The notes under the pieces are model-generated. The model was not told where the DNA came from and did no database searches. It saw nothing but the letters and a program-made list of their open reading frames with translations. A DNA stretch of 64,000 nucleotides. Origin: Zunongwangia profunda SM-A87. GTDB taxonomy: Bacteria; Bacteroidota; Bacteroidia; Flavobacteriales; Flavobacteriaceae. Made by a program: the position numbers and the translations under genes. Positions 29,240 through 38,594 of the stretch are shown piece after piece (position 1 is the first letter of the stretch; every line of letters begins with the position of its first letter). Location of the stretch: positions 4,145,501 to 4,209,500 of the forward strand of contig NC_014041.1 in assembly GCF_000023465.1 (NCBI RefSeq), read 5' to 3'.

Positions 29240-32200
29240 ATGAAAACAAAACTAAGTAGTATTTTAACACTACTGCTGGCATTGATTGCGCATGTTAGCT
29301 TTGCGCAGGAAAAGACCATCAGTGGTACGGTAACAGACGAAGAAGGCTTACCTCTTCCAGGTGTAACTGTGCTGATTAAGGGAACCAATACAGGTACTCA
29401 AACAGATTTTGACGGAAATTATTCTGTATCAGCAGACCAAGGAGATATTCTGGTATTTTCGTTCATAGGAATGGAAACTGCAGAATATACAGTTAAGAAC
29501 ATTGACACCATAGACGTCACAATGACGACTGATTCTGCCCAACTTGATGAAGTAGTAGTTACAGCACTGGGAATTTCTCGAGAAAAAAAATCATTAGGAT
29601 ATGCCACGCAATCAGTAGATGGTGCAGAAGTATCCGATGTCCCTACACAAAACTTCATGAATTCTCTTTCTGGTAAAGTAGCTGGATTGCGCATTAACAA
29701 TTCTGGTACTGTAGGAGGATCTTCTAATGTTGTGATAAGAGGTAACTCTTCTTTAACAGGTAATAACCAAGCATTATTTGTTATTGATGGAACACCTATT
29801 AGTAATGATACTCCCAATACTTCTGGACAAAGATCTGGACAAGGAGGGTACGATTACGGAAATGCAGCATCAGATATTAACCCAAATGATATTGAATCCA
29901 TCAATGTTTTAAAAGGTGCCGCCGCAACAGCACTTTATGGAGCTCGAGCTGCTAATGGTGTTATTATTATTGAAACAAAGAAAGGATCAAAAAGAAAAGG
30001 TATTGGGATCTCTATAAATTCATCCCTAACCATTAGTCATGTAAATGATAATACTTTACCAGTTTATCAAACCGAATACGGTGCAGGTTACGGACCTTAC
30101 TACGACACACCTTATTTCAACAATTATGACAATCTAGATCTTCCTGGTGGTTTTGACCCCTCTATACCATTTACACCATTTACAGAAGATGCTTCTTTTG
30201 GAGCTCGCTTTGAAGGTCAGCCAGTGTACCAGTGGAATTCTATTTATCCTCAGCTAGAGGACACTTATCAACAAGCAACTCCATGGAGAGCGGCTAGAAA
30301 TACACCAAATGCGATTTGGGAAAGCGGTCATACTGCGATCAATTCTGTAGCTTTATCAGGAGGTAGCGAAACTGGAAAATTTAGATTAAGTGTTACCAAT
30401 TTAGATCAAGAGGGAAATCTACCTAATAGCAGCATTAAAAGAAATAACATTAAATTTAGTGGGCAACAGGACTTAACTGATAACTTTAGTGTCGGAGCAA
30501 ATATCACTTATACTAAAACAGATGGAAAAGGTAGATATGGAACGGGCTACGACTCTGAAAATCCAATGCAACAATTTCGCCAGTGGTGGCAAATGAATGT
30601 AGATGTAAAAGAGCAAAAAAATGCTTACTTCAAGACAGGAGACAACATTACATGGAATCCAAATAGCCCATTAAACAGAAATCCAATATATTCTGACAAC
30701 CCTTACTGGACACGTTACGAAAACTTTCAAACCGATACACGTAATAGATATTTTGGAAATCTAAATCTTAATTATGAAATTAATGATATATTCAGCGTTT
30801 TAGGGCGTTTCACATTTGACACTTATGACGAGTTACAAGAAGAAAGAAGAAATGTAGGGAGTTCAGGAGTTTCTGGATATACGCGTTACAATGGAAGATT
30901 TGCAGAGTATAACTATGATCTTATCTTAAACTTCAATACAGATATTGCTGAAGACTTAAATCTTGATGGAAACCTAGGATGGAATCTAAGAAGAAATGAC
31001 AATAGTTTTATAAGAGCATCTACCAATGGCGGTCTTAGTCAGCGAGGGATATACGCTTTATCAAATACTGCGGCTCCACTTCAGGCCCCCGATGAATATG
31101 ATGCAACTAGAATGCTGGATGGTGTATATGCAAGAGCTAGCTTAAGCTATCTTGATACCTATTTCATAGAAGGTACTTTACGTCGAGATCGCTCATCTAC
31201 ACTTCCAATTGATAATAACGTATTTTACTATCCTTCAATATCTGGAAATATAATTTTGTCCAACCTAATTGAAGCAGACTGGCTAAGTTTTGCAAAGTTA
31301 CGCGCAAATTATGCCGAAGTTGGTAATGACACAGATCCTTACAGAGTTATTCAAACTTATCAGATTGAAATGCCTTTTCAAGGTACAGGAGTTGCAAACA
31401 ATAATGGAACACTTAACAATCCTGATCTTAAACCTGAACGTACAAAATCTTATGAAATTGGCTTAGAAGCGAATTTCTTTAATCGTAGAATTGGTTTCGA
31501 TGTTTCATATTATAATATGAAAACAGAAGATCAGATCACTCCAGTACCAGTATCTAGAGCTACTGGTTTTAGCAGAATATTATTTAATGCAGGAACCATT
31601 GAAAACAAAGGTTTTGAAGCCTCGCTTCGTCTAAATCCAATTAGATCCGAAGATTTCAACTGGAACATGAATGTTAACTGGGCTAGAAACCGAAGTGAAG
31701 TTGTAAGTTTAGCGCAAGGAATTAGAAACTTAGAACTAGCTTCTCTTCAAGGAGGTGTCTCTATTAATGCTACTCCAGGACAAGCCTATGGTGCTATTAG
31801 AGGTACTGATTATGTTTATGATGAAAACACAGGACAAAGAATAGTTGGTAGCAATGGTTATTATCTAACTACTTCAAGCTCTAACGAAATCATCGGAAAC
31901 ATACAACCAGATTGGACTGGAGGTGTTCAAAACACATTTCAATATAAAAATATAACGTTGAGTTTTCTTATCGACGTTCAAAAAGGTGGAGACATATTCT
32001 CTTTAGATACCTGGTATGGTTTCGCAACAGGATTATATGACAGAACAGCTGGCCTTAATGATCTTGGTAACCCATTAAGAGATCCTGTTACAGATGGAGC
32101 AGATAGCGGCGGAGCTATTTTAGAAGGAGTCACAGAAAGTGGTGAGCCTAACCAAACTCGCGCAAGCTTTACAACCTACGCGAACCCATACGGATATGCT

Positions 32201-32473
32201 AGGGATGCCAACAAAGGACATGTATATGACGCATCATTTGTAAAACTTAGAGAGGCAAATATCACTTATGACTTCGGGGAAAAAATAATCGAAAAATTAC
32301 CTCTTACCAACGCTTCAATCTCATTAATAGGAAGAAATTTATGGATTATACATAAAAACATCCCTTATTCTGATCCAGAAGCAGGACTTAGTGCAGGTAA
32401 TATTCAAGGGTATCAATCTGGAGCCTATCCCGCGATAAGAGAAATAGGTGCTAGCCTTAAACTTAACTTTTAA
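29240..32473 (+). CDS. SusC/RagA-family TonB-linked outer-membrane protein (copy 1)
   Basis: 1077 residues from ATG at 29240. The ATG at 29216 lies inside a leader conserved before the second susC, so it is rejected; the chosen start also gives a clean signal peptide (MKTKLSS...ALIAHVSFAQ). Next come a carboxypeptidase-regulatory-like domain ('GTVTDEEGLPLPGVTVLIKG', about residues 28-105), the TonB-box-like 'LDEVVVTALGI', the plug with 'ALFVIDGTPI' and 'VLKGAAATALYGARAANGVI', then the 22-strand barrel ending in F. With SusD it forms an outer-membrane uptake pair for oligosaccharides or peptides; the cargo is unknown, as no glycoside hydrolase or peptidase is nearby. Confidence 0.93.
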   Translation: MKTKLSSILTLLLALIAHVSFAQEKTISGTVTDEEGLPLPGVTVLIKGTNTGTQTDFDGNYSVSADQGDILVFSFIGMETAEYTVKNIDTIDVTMTTDSAQLDEVVVTALGISREKKSLGYATQSVDGAEVSDVPTQNFMNSLSGKVAGLRINNSGTVGGSSNVVIRGNSSLTGNNQALFVIDGTPISNDTPNTSGQRSGQGGYDYGNAASDINPNDIESINVLKGAAATALYGARAANGVIIIETKKGSKRKGIGISINSSLTISHVNDNTLPVYQTEYGAGYGPYYDTPYFNNYDNLDLPGGFDPSIPFTPFTEDASFGARFEGQPVYQWNSIYPQLEDTYQQATPWRAARNTPNAIWESGHTAINSVALSGGSETGKFRLSVTNLDQEGNLPNSSIKRNNIKFSGQQDLTDNFSVGANITYTKTDGKGRYGTGYDSENPMQQFRQWWQMNVDVKEQKNAYFKTGDNITWNPNSPLNRNPIYSDNPYWTRYENFQTDTRNRYFGNLNLNYEINDIFSVLGRFTFDTYDELQEERRNVGSSGVSGYTRYNGRFAEYNYDLILNFNTDIAEDLNLDGNLGWNLRRNDNSFIRASTNGGLSQRGIYALSNTAAPLQAPDEYDATRMLDGVYARASLSYLDTYFIEGTLRRDRSSTLPIDNNVFYYPSISGNIILSNLIEADWLSFAKLRANYAEVGNDTDPYRVIQTYQIEMPFQGTGVANNNGTLNNPDLKPERTKSYEIGLEANFFNRRIGFDVSYYNMKTEDQITPVPVSRATGFSRILFNAGTIENKGFEASLRLNPIRSEDFNWNMNVNWARNRSEVVSLAQGIRNLELASLQGGVSINATPGQAYGAIRGTDYVYDENTGQRIVGSNGYYLTTSSSNEIIGNIQPDWTGGVQNTFQYKNITLSFLIDVQKGGDIFSLDTWYGFATGLYDRTAGLNDLGNPLRDPVTDGADSGGAILEGVTESGEPNQTRASFTTYANPYGYARDANKGHVYDASFVKLREANITYDFGEKIIEKLPLTNASISLIGRNLWIIHKNIPYSDPEAGLSAGNIQGYQSGAYPAIREIGASLKLNF

Positions 32474-32481
32474 TTAGAACC

Positions 32482-33903
32482 ATGATGAAAAAATATATAT
32501 TAACATTCATTGCTTTAGCAACGTTATGGTCTTGCCAAACAGATGAACAATATCAAAATCACAATCAAGATCCTAAAAATCCTACAGATGTAGGGGATGA
32601 TTTTCTTTTCACTTCATCCGTAAAAAACCTACAGGATCAATTGGCTAGTCCTAACGTAAATTTTAACATTTTTAGATTCATTTCGCAATATTGGACGGCC
32701 ACCACTTATCTGGATGAACCAAACTATAATTTAAATAACCGAGGTATTCCAGACAATCACTGGTCTCAATTATATCGTACTGTAATATTCAACATTCAAG
32801 ATGCTAAAGAAAGAGTTCAGAATAATGAATATATCAGCGAAGGAGAAATAAATGCAAGAACGGCTCAATTAGAATTAATTGAAATATATACCTGGCAAAT
32901 ATTGGTTGATACTTTTGGAAATATCCCTTATTCAGATGCGCTTCAAGCAAGAGAGAATACTTTACCTAAATATGATGACGCTCAGGAAATCTATAACGAT
33001 CTAATTTCTAGAGTTAGAGCAATTGATTTCGGAGATTCTCAAGGATACTCATCAGCTGATGTTATTTATGGTGGAGATATGAGCAAATGGGAATTATTTG
33101 CAAATTCTATTCAATTACGTTTAGGTATGAGAATTGCTGATTTTAACCCTTCCCTTTCTCAAGAAGTTACTGAAGAAGCCTATAGTAATGGAGTTTTCAG
33201 CAGCAACTCAGATAATGCTATATTAGCATACGAAGCCAACCCACCTAACACAAATCCTCTTTGGGAAGATTTAGTTCAGAGTGGACGATCAGATTATGTG
33301 ACAGCAAATACGATAGTTGACATAATGAATAACCTGGAAGATCCTAGAAGAACAGCTTATTTTGATGACAACCTGAATAGTGGTGATTATATAGGGGGTA
33401 CTTATGGAGCAAGTAATTCTTTCCAAAATTTCACTCACGTAGGCGAAGCTTTTAGAGAACCAACCCATCCAGGGATTCTAATGGATTATGCGGAAGTTGC
33501 ATTCTTACTTTCTGATGCTGCACTAAACGGATATTCTGTTGGAAGTTCTGCACAAGAACATTATGAACAAGGGATTACAGCATCTATACTTTATTGGGGA
33601 GGAACACAATCTGAAGCGGATTCGTATCTCTCTCAAGATGATGTATCATACAATGGTTCCGAACAACAGTTAGGTACCCAATTTTGGATCGCAATGTATG
33701 ATAATCCATTCCAAGGATGGAATGCATGGAGAACTTATGATGCACCAGAATTTAATTTACCTGATGATACTGGAAATGAAGTACCTTTAAGATACACATA
33801 TCCAATCGATGAACAAAACCTTAATGAAGGCAATTACAATGAGGCTTCAGAAGCAATTGGAGGTGATGAGCAACAAACTAGAATTTTCTGGGACGTAGAC
33901 TAA
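32482..33903 (+). CDS. SusD/RagB-family outer-membrane lipoprotein (copy 1)
   Basis: 473 residues. The signal peptide ends in lipobox LWSC with Cys18 as the lipidation site. The body matches the SusD-like_2 type, with helical TPR-like parts ('LELIEIYTWQILVDTFGNIP', 'GDMSKWELFANSIQLRLGMR') and the usual C-terminal 'PLRYTYPIDEQNLNEGNY'. It acts as the hinged, surface-exposed lid on the SusC barrel. It starts 8 bp after susC and is followed by an intrinsic terminator, so the pair is one transcript. Confidence 0.9.
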   Translation: MMKKYILTFIALATLWSCQTDEQYQNHNQDPKNPTDVGDDFLFTSSVKNLQDQLASPNVNFNIFRFISQYWTATTYLDEPNYNLNNRGIPDNHWSQLYRTVIFNIQDAKERVQNNEYISEGEINARTAQLELIEIYTWQILVDTFGNIPYSDALQARENTLPKYDDAQEIYNDLISRVRAIDFGDSQGYSSADVIYGGDMSKWELFANSIQLRLGMRIADFNPSLSQEVTEEAYSNGVFSSNSDNAILAYEANPPNTNPLWEDLVQSGRSDYVTANTIVDIMNNLEDPRRTAYFDDNLNSGDYIGGTYGASNSFQNFTHVGEAFREPTHPGILMDYAEVAFLLSDAALNGYSVGSSAQEHYEQGITASILYWGGTQSEADSYLSQDDVSYNGSEQQLGTQFWIAMYDNPFQGWNAWRTYDAPEFNLPDDTGNEVPLRYTYPIDEQNLNEGNYNEASEAIGGDEQQTRIFWDVD

Positions 33904-33930
33904 TTGATATATTATAAAACTATCAGTAAC

Positions 33931-33962
33931 AAAAACCACCCACTCCAGGGTGGTTTTTTTAT
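33931..33962 (+). terminator. intrinsic terminator after susCD copy 1
   Basis: Stem AAAACCACCC/GGGTGGTTTT with a 6-nt loop ACTCCA, then further T. It lies 30 bp past the susD stop. Confidence 0.9.
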
Positions 33963-33993
33963 TAGATAATTTCTATGCCTACAGAAATTAAAG

Positions 33994-34001
33994 TATTTTT
34001 G
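33994..34001 (+). promoter_or_regulatory. -7 box of rlmB, nearly leaderless
   Basis: TATTTTTG fits TAnnTTTG exactly and lies only 4 nt before the rlmB ATG at 34006 (TATTTTTG-CATT-ATG). The start of transcription, usually about 4-8 nt past this box, would be at or next to the start codon. No good -33 TTTG is seen at 19-20 nt. Confidence 0.5.
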
Positions 34002-34005
34002 CATT

Positions 34006-34740
34006 ATGAAAGAAGCTACAACAATTTTTGGAATAAGAGCAGTTATTGAAGCTATTGAAAGCGGAGAGAGTATTGATAAAATATTTATTCAAAAAGGGCT
34101 TTCTGGTGAGCTTTTTTCAGAATTAAAAAGAACTTTATCTAAAGGAAATTACAACATTTCTTATGTTCCGCAAGAAAAACTCTACAAACTTAGCAAAGGC
34201 AATCATCAGGGCGTTGTCGCTAAAATAAGTCCAATCGCTTTTAAAGGACTTGAAGAAACTGTAGAACCTATATTAGCTAAAAAAGAAGTTCCCTTTTTTT
34301 TACTCTTAGATCAAATAAATGATGTACGTAATTTTGGAGCGATTATCAGAACGGCAGAATGCTGCGGAGTAGATGCCATCATTATTCCAGAGAAAGGCGC
34401 GGCTCCTATAAACGCTGATACTGTAAAAACTTCAGCCGGTGCAGTATTTAATATCCCTATCTGTAAAGTCAATCATATAAAAGATGCCGTTTTTTACCTG
34501 CAGTCTAGTGGGATTCAAACCGTAGCGGCTACCGAAAAAACCGATAATTTAATTTACAATATAGACTTCAAAAAGCCTACGGCAATCATTATGGGAAATG
34601 AAGCCAAAGGAATCTCCCCATCTATCCTAAAAACGATAGACCATAAAGCTAAATTACCTATGCATGGCGAAATTGCCTCCTTAAATGTTTCTGTTGCCTG
34701 TGGTGCTTTTTTATATGAAGTAGTTCGACAACGAATCTAA
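34006..34740 (+). CDS. rlmB: 23S rRNA (guanosine-2'-O-)-methyltransferase RlmB / TrmH family
   Basis: 244 residues. The N-terminal substrate-binding domain starts with 'IFGIRAVIEAIESG'. The SPOUT domain has the three trefoil-knot motifs: 'NDVRNFGAIIRTAECCGVDA' (motif 1), 'IIMGNEAKGIS' (motif 2) and 'LNVSVACGAFLYEVVRQR' (motif 3). The enzyme 2'-O-methylates G2251 of 23S rRNA in E. coli. A second, broken copy of its 3' half lies at 40961-41358. A remnant of the rhomboid gene begins right after its stop codon. Confidence 0.93.
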   Translation: MKEATTIFGIRAVIEAIESGESIDKIFIQKGLSGELFSELKRTLSKGNYNISYVPQEKLYKLSKGNHQGVVAKISPIAFKGLEETVEPILAKKEVPFFLLLDQINDVRNFGAIIRTAECCGVDAIIIPEKGAAPINADTVKTSAGAVFNIPICKVNHIKDAVFYLQSSGIQTVAATEKTDNLIYNIDFKKPTAIIMGNEAKGISPSILKTIDHKAKLPMHGEIASLNVSVACGAFLYEVVRQRI

Positions 34741-34860
34741 ATCTTCTCCCTATAATCATAAAATTGATTTCGACCTTATCTTCCAGCCCGTTTTCATAAG
34801 CTTCATCGGGTAATTCTTTCTATAAACTTCTATGCTCATCAAAATGACATACAAATCTAT
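34341..34860 (+). repeat. direct repeat of the rlmB/rhomboid junction, left copy
   Basis: About 520 bp aligning with 40961-41475 in the same orientation, offset about 6.62 kb. Here the rlmB side is functional and the rhomboid side is decayed; in the right copy the reverse holds. The pair brackets the second susCD locus. Confidence 0.75.
34741..34860 (-). pseudogene. decayed 3' end of a second rhomboid-protease gene
   Basis: Reverse-strand translation gives HFDEH, then an in-frame stop, then KELPDE and EDKVEIN. The intact rhomboid protein at 41355-42101 ends with HFDEH, EKLPDE and EDKIEIN in the same order and spacing. Nucleotide similarity with 41375-41475 is obvious, for example a shared TTCATCGGGTA. 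Upstream of about 34860 the similarity fades. The fragment abuts the rlmB stop codon, just as the intact rhomboid gene abuts the rlmB remnant. Confidence 0.8.
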
Positions 34861-35362
34861 TAGAATTAGATATGTCTATATACGTTTTGGTATTTTTCAT
34901 CATCCCATTTCTAAATAGAAAACGTCATAACAATTTATAAAAAGAATTGATTCACAATTTTTTTATACACATCTATCCCATTTATAAAGACGAAATAAGT
35001 TGAATGGTCATGGAGCACTCTTGTTAGATAATAACTGATTCGGATTTCTTAATCTATAAAAATAGATAGCTAAAAAAATCGTTCGAAAAACCACGAAAGG
35101 GTGAACTTCAAAAGACTACGGTTAATATTAAAATTGAAAAACTTTAGAAAAAAACTCCCTATCAAAAAAGCTAAAACGAATTATCATTAAACTTTTATGA
35201 TATTTTTAGATAAAATTATTAAAATTTAAAAACACATTATTTTTAGGTTGTATTTATCTCCGTTTTTTCACATATGATCAACATAATATTTAATAAAAAA
35301 ACAGTTATATCTAAAATAAAACAGAATTAACATAAATTTTAACATATGTAGAGACTTTATTA
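34861..35362. other. gene-free AT-rich region before susC copy 2
   Basis: About 500 bp without a plausible gene. By position it would hold the remaining, now unrecognisable 5' part of the decayed rhomboid gene. I could not align it convincingly with the intact rhomboid sequence by eye. The susC copy 2 promoter begins at 35363. Confidence 0.5.
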
Positions 35363-35412
35363 TTGCTTTCTTAACTTTTTATTATCATTTTTGAAACGGC
35401 TAATTCAAACAA
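35363..35412 (+). promoter_or_regulatory. promoter and shared 15-nt leader of susC copy 2
   Basis: TTG (35363-35365), 20 nt, CATTTTTG (35386-35393), then GGCTAATTCAAACAA (35398-35412), 10 nt before the ATG. Element order, spacing and the 15-nt leader are the same as before susC copy 1, while most surrounding bases differ. Confidence 0.65.
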
Positions 35413-35421
35413 TTTTTAAAA

Positions 35422-38400
35422 ATGAAGAAAAAAACTATGATTCTACTGGTGTTTCTTTTAACACTGGTATCACAGGTAGCTCTTGCCTACCAACAAAACA
35501 CCATAACCGGTACGGTTACCGATTCTGATGGCTTGCCCATCCCAGGTGTTAATGTTATCGTAAAAGGTACTGACAACGGAGTTCAAACAGATTTTGATGG
35601 AGTTTATTCTATCGACGCAACAGAGGGCGACATTTTGGTGTTCTCTTTTATTGGTTTAAAAACGGCTGAGTATCCCGTTTCAAATGTTTCTACAATAGAT
35701 GTAACACTTGAAGAAGATGCATCACAACTAAGTGAAGTTGTAGTTACCGCTCTTGGTATTAAAAGAGATAAGCAAAGTTTAGGTTACGCTCAACAAACCG
35801 TTGATGGAGGTAGTCTGGTGAAATCCAGAGAGACCAATGTTAACAATGCTTTAGCGGGTAAAGTAGCAGGTGTTCAGTTTAAAGGAGCACCCAGTTCTGG
35901 TTTTGGTAACTCCAATATCCGGTTACGTGGTAACACGGGTGTCCTTTACATAGTAGACAACATAAAGGTACAGAATCCTTCAGATATTATTACAGATGAT
36001 ATTGCAGACATGTCTGTACTTAAAGGTGCCGCCGCTACTGCTTTATATGGGCCTCAAGGGCAAAATGGGGTAATCATTATTACAACAAAAAGTGCGAAAA
36101 ATGGGCAAAGTAATATTACTATCAATCACAGTACTGCTATAGAAAGTTTATATATCTTACCTGATTACCAAAATGAATACGGTGGCGGATACTCTCAGGA
36201 CTTTAACACTTTTAATTACGATCCTTCCATTCACCCATCAGATTGGGCTTCTTTTGACGGTCAACAAATGGTGGAGTATTATGCTGATGAGAGTTGGGGG
36301 CCTAAGATGGAAGGTCAAATGGTAAGACATTGGGATTCTTGGATTCCAAATACACCAGAATTCGGTAAATTAAGAGCTTTTACACCTCAGCCTGATAATG
36401 TTAGAGATTTCTTTGATACAGGAATCACAACAAACACTAATCTTACCTTTTCTAAAGGGGGAGAAGGTTACTCTGTAAGAGCATCCTTAGCTAAAATCGA
36501 CAGAACTGGAATTATTCCAAACTCAGAACGAAATACCGTTCAAGGATCTATTTCAGCTACTTTAGACATTACAGAAAAGCTTGTTGCTTTTGCAAACGTA
36601 AACTATCAAGATAGAAGAACTAATAATTTCCCAAACAACGGATACGGAAATATTGCCTCTAACTTTAACCAATGGTGGCAAAGACAATTAGATATCGATC
36701 GTCTAAGAGATTATAGGCGAAATGGAGAAATTGTTTCTTGGAACATTAACGGTCCAACAAACACTTCTCCGCTATATTGGGACATGCCTTTTTTCGATAC
36801 CGAAGAGAATTTAAATCCCCAGGATAAAAATTCATTCTACGGAAGATTTGGCTTAACATACGATATAACTGATGACTTAAATGCCAGTGTAGAGATCAGA
36901 AAAACGCTAAATACTTACGAGAGCTCAGACAGATTTGCTTTTGGAGGTTTAGGGACTCCTTTTTATTCCGAAAGCGAAAATACTAAAGGTACTGATGAAG
37001 TATTTGGTATTTTAAATTATGAAACCGACTTATCTGAAGATTTCGACATTAGCGCTAGTTTAGGATTTGAAATTTACGACCAAAACTACAAAAGCATTTA
37101 TGCAAGTACTACAGGAGGATTAAACGCTGAAGGTTTTTATAGCCTGAACACCTCAACAGGCAGACCAGATGTTTCCAGTTATGTAGAAGATTTTGCTAGA
37201 AAATCCACTTTTGCAAAAGCTTCTATAGGTTTTAGAAATATGTTATATATAGATGGAACTGCTCGTTTTGACTGGCAATCTACCGCAGACTCAGAAGCGA
37301 ATCGAGTTGAAACTTATGGTGGATCTTTAAGTTTCATATTCAGTAAGTTATTAGAAAACAATGATTTCCTTAGTTTTGGTAAATTAAGAGCTAGTATAGC
37401 TGAAGCTCCTCTTTTCCCAAATCCTTATCAGCTTTCAGAAACCTTTAGTGTTGGTACACCTTATGCTAGTTATGGTAAACTTTCTGTAAAATCACAGTTA
37501 TTCAATCCAAATTTAATTGGAGGTGTTAGACAAGAATATGAATTTGGTACTGAACTTAGATTCCTAAATAGTAGGTTTGGTTTAGATGTAACTTACTTCA
37601 CTAAGAAAGATTCTGAACTACCAGTTGCAGTTACCCTAGATCCTGCAACCGGATATAACTCATTCTTAACCAACTCTGGTGAGCAGACGTATAAAGGTTG
37701 GGAATTTGCTTTGAATGTAATACCTATTAAAACAGATAATTTCACTTGGGATCTTACTGCAAACTTAGCAACACTTGAAAGAACTGTAGATAAAATTGCC
37801 GATGGTACAACTACAAATGTGTTAGCTGAAACTTGGCGTGGAATTCAGCTACAAGAAAGAACGGGTGAAGAATGGGGCGCTATTTATGGTAGAGCATATC
37901 AGCGAGATGATAATGGAAATATTCTTTTATCTTCAACTGGATCACCACAATACGACACAAATCAGTACTTAGGTAACCTTCTTCCAGATTTTACTGGTGG
38001 TGCTTCAAGTTACATGACGTTTAAAAACTTTAGTTTAGGTTTAGATTTCGACTTCCAAAAAGGAGGAAAACTTTTCTCTGTAACCAGAATGTTTAATGCA
38101 TACTCTGGATTAGGTGCAGAGACAATAGGAAACAATGCCTTAGGAAATCCTCAAAGAGATCCAGTAACAGGTGGGGGTGCATCGGTAGCTCTTGCAGATG
38201 CAGATACAGACTCAGGTGGTATCTTGATCGAAGGTGTAGACAGCAACACAGGGGAGCCTGTTTCATACCTAGTAGAAGCCCAAACATACTGGGGTAGATT
38301 ATTTGCATTACATGAAAGATGGTTATATGATGCATCTTATTTCAAATTAAGACAAGCAAGGTTAGACTATACTATTCCTAAAAATGTGCTTGAAAATACC

Positions 38401-38583
38401 TTTATCAAACAGGCAAACATAGGTGTATTTGCGACCAACCTTTGGTTAATTTATACATCTGTTGATGGAATTGACGTATCCGAATTAGAGGATAACCAAG
38501 GAGCAGGAGAGTACGGATGGACAGAAGGAGGACAATCTCCTAACACAAGAACTATCGGACTAAACATTAGTCTAACATTTTAA
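35422..38583 (+). CDS. SusC/RagA-family TonB-linked outer-membrane protein (copy 2)
   Basis: 1053 residues. Signal peptide (MKKKTMILL...QVALAYQ), carboxypeptidase-regulatory-like domain ('GTVTDSDGLPIPGVNVIVKG'), TonB-box-like 'LSEVVVTALGIKRDKQSLGY', plug with 'VLYIVDNIKV' and 'VLKGAAATALYGPQGQNGVI', and a C-terminal barrel ending LTF. The first about 150 residues are close to copy 1, roughly two thirds identical by eye, while the barrels diverge, as expected if loops recognise different cargo. The SusD partner follows after 11 bp. Confidence 0.93.
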   Translation: MKKKTMILLVFLLTLVSQVALAYQQNTITGTVTDSDGLPIPGVNVIVKGTDNGVQTDFDGVYSIDATEGDILVFSFIGLKTAEYPVSNVSTIDVTLEEDASQLSEVVVTALGIKRDKQSLGYAQQTVDGGSLVKSRETNVNNALAGKVAGVQFKGAPSSGFGNSNIRLRGNTGVLYIVDNIKVQNPSDIITDDIADMSVLKGAAATALYGPQGQNGVIIITTKSAKNGQSNITINHSTAIESLYILPDYQNEYGGGYSQDFNTFNYDPSIHPSDWASFDGQQMVEYYADESWGPKMEGQMVRHWDSWIPNTPEFGKLRAFTPQPDNVRDFFDTGITTNTNLTFSKGGEGYSVRASLAKIDRTGIIPNSERNTVQGSISATLDITEKLVAFANVNYQDRRTNNFPNNGYGNIASNFNQWWQRQLDIDRLRDYRRNGEIVSWNINGPTNTSPLYWDMPFFDTEENLNPQDKNSFYGRFGLTYDITDDLNASVEIRKTLNTYESSDRFAFGGLGTPFYSESENTKGTDEVFGILNYETDLSEDFDISASLGFEIYDQNYKSIYASTTGGLNAEGFYSLNTSTGRPDVSSYVEDFARKSTFAKASIGFRNMLYIDGTARFDWQSTADSEANRVETYGGSLSFIFSKLLENNDFLSFGKLRASIAEAPLFPNPYQLSETFSVGTPYASYGKLSVKSQLFNPNLIGGVRQEYEFGTELRFLNSRFGLDVTYFTKKDSELPVAVTLDPATGYNSFLTNSGEQTYKGWEFALNVIPIKTDNFTWDLTANLATLERTVDKIADGTTTNVLAETWRGIQLQERTGEEWGAIYGRAYQRDDNGNILLSSTGSPQYDTNQYLGNLLPDFTGGASSYMTFKNFSLGLDFDFQKGGKLFSVTRMFNAYSGLGAETIGNNALGNPQRDPVTGGGASVALADADTDSGGILIEGVDSNTGEPVSYLVEAQTYWGRLFALHERWLYDASYFKLRQARLDYTIPKNVLENTFIKQANIGVFATNLWLIYTSVDGIDVSELEDNQGAGEYGWTEGGQSPNTRTIGLNISLTF

Positions 38584-38594
38584 AAATTTAAAGC

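Noticed and set aside
34861..35340. Further rhomboid homology upstream of the recognised remnant
   Set aside because: By-eye comparison with 41476-42101 gave only short AT-rich matches; a proper alignment is needed before extending the pseudogene.
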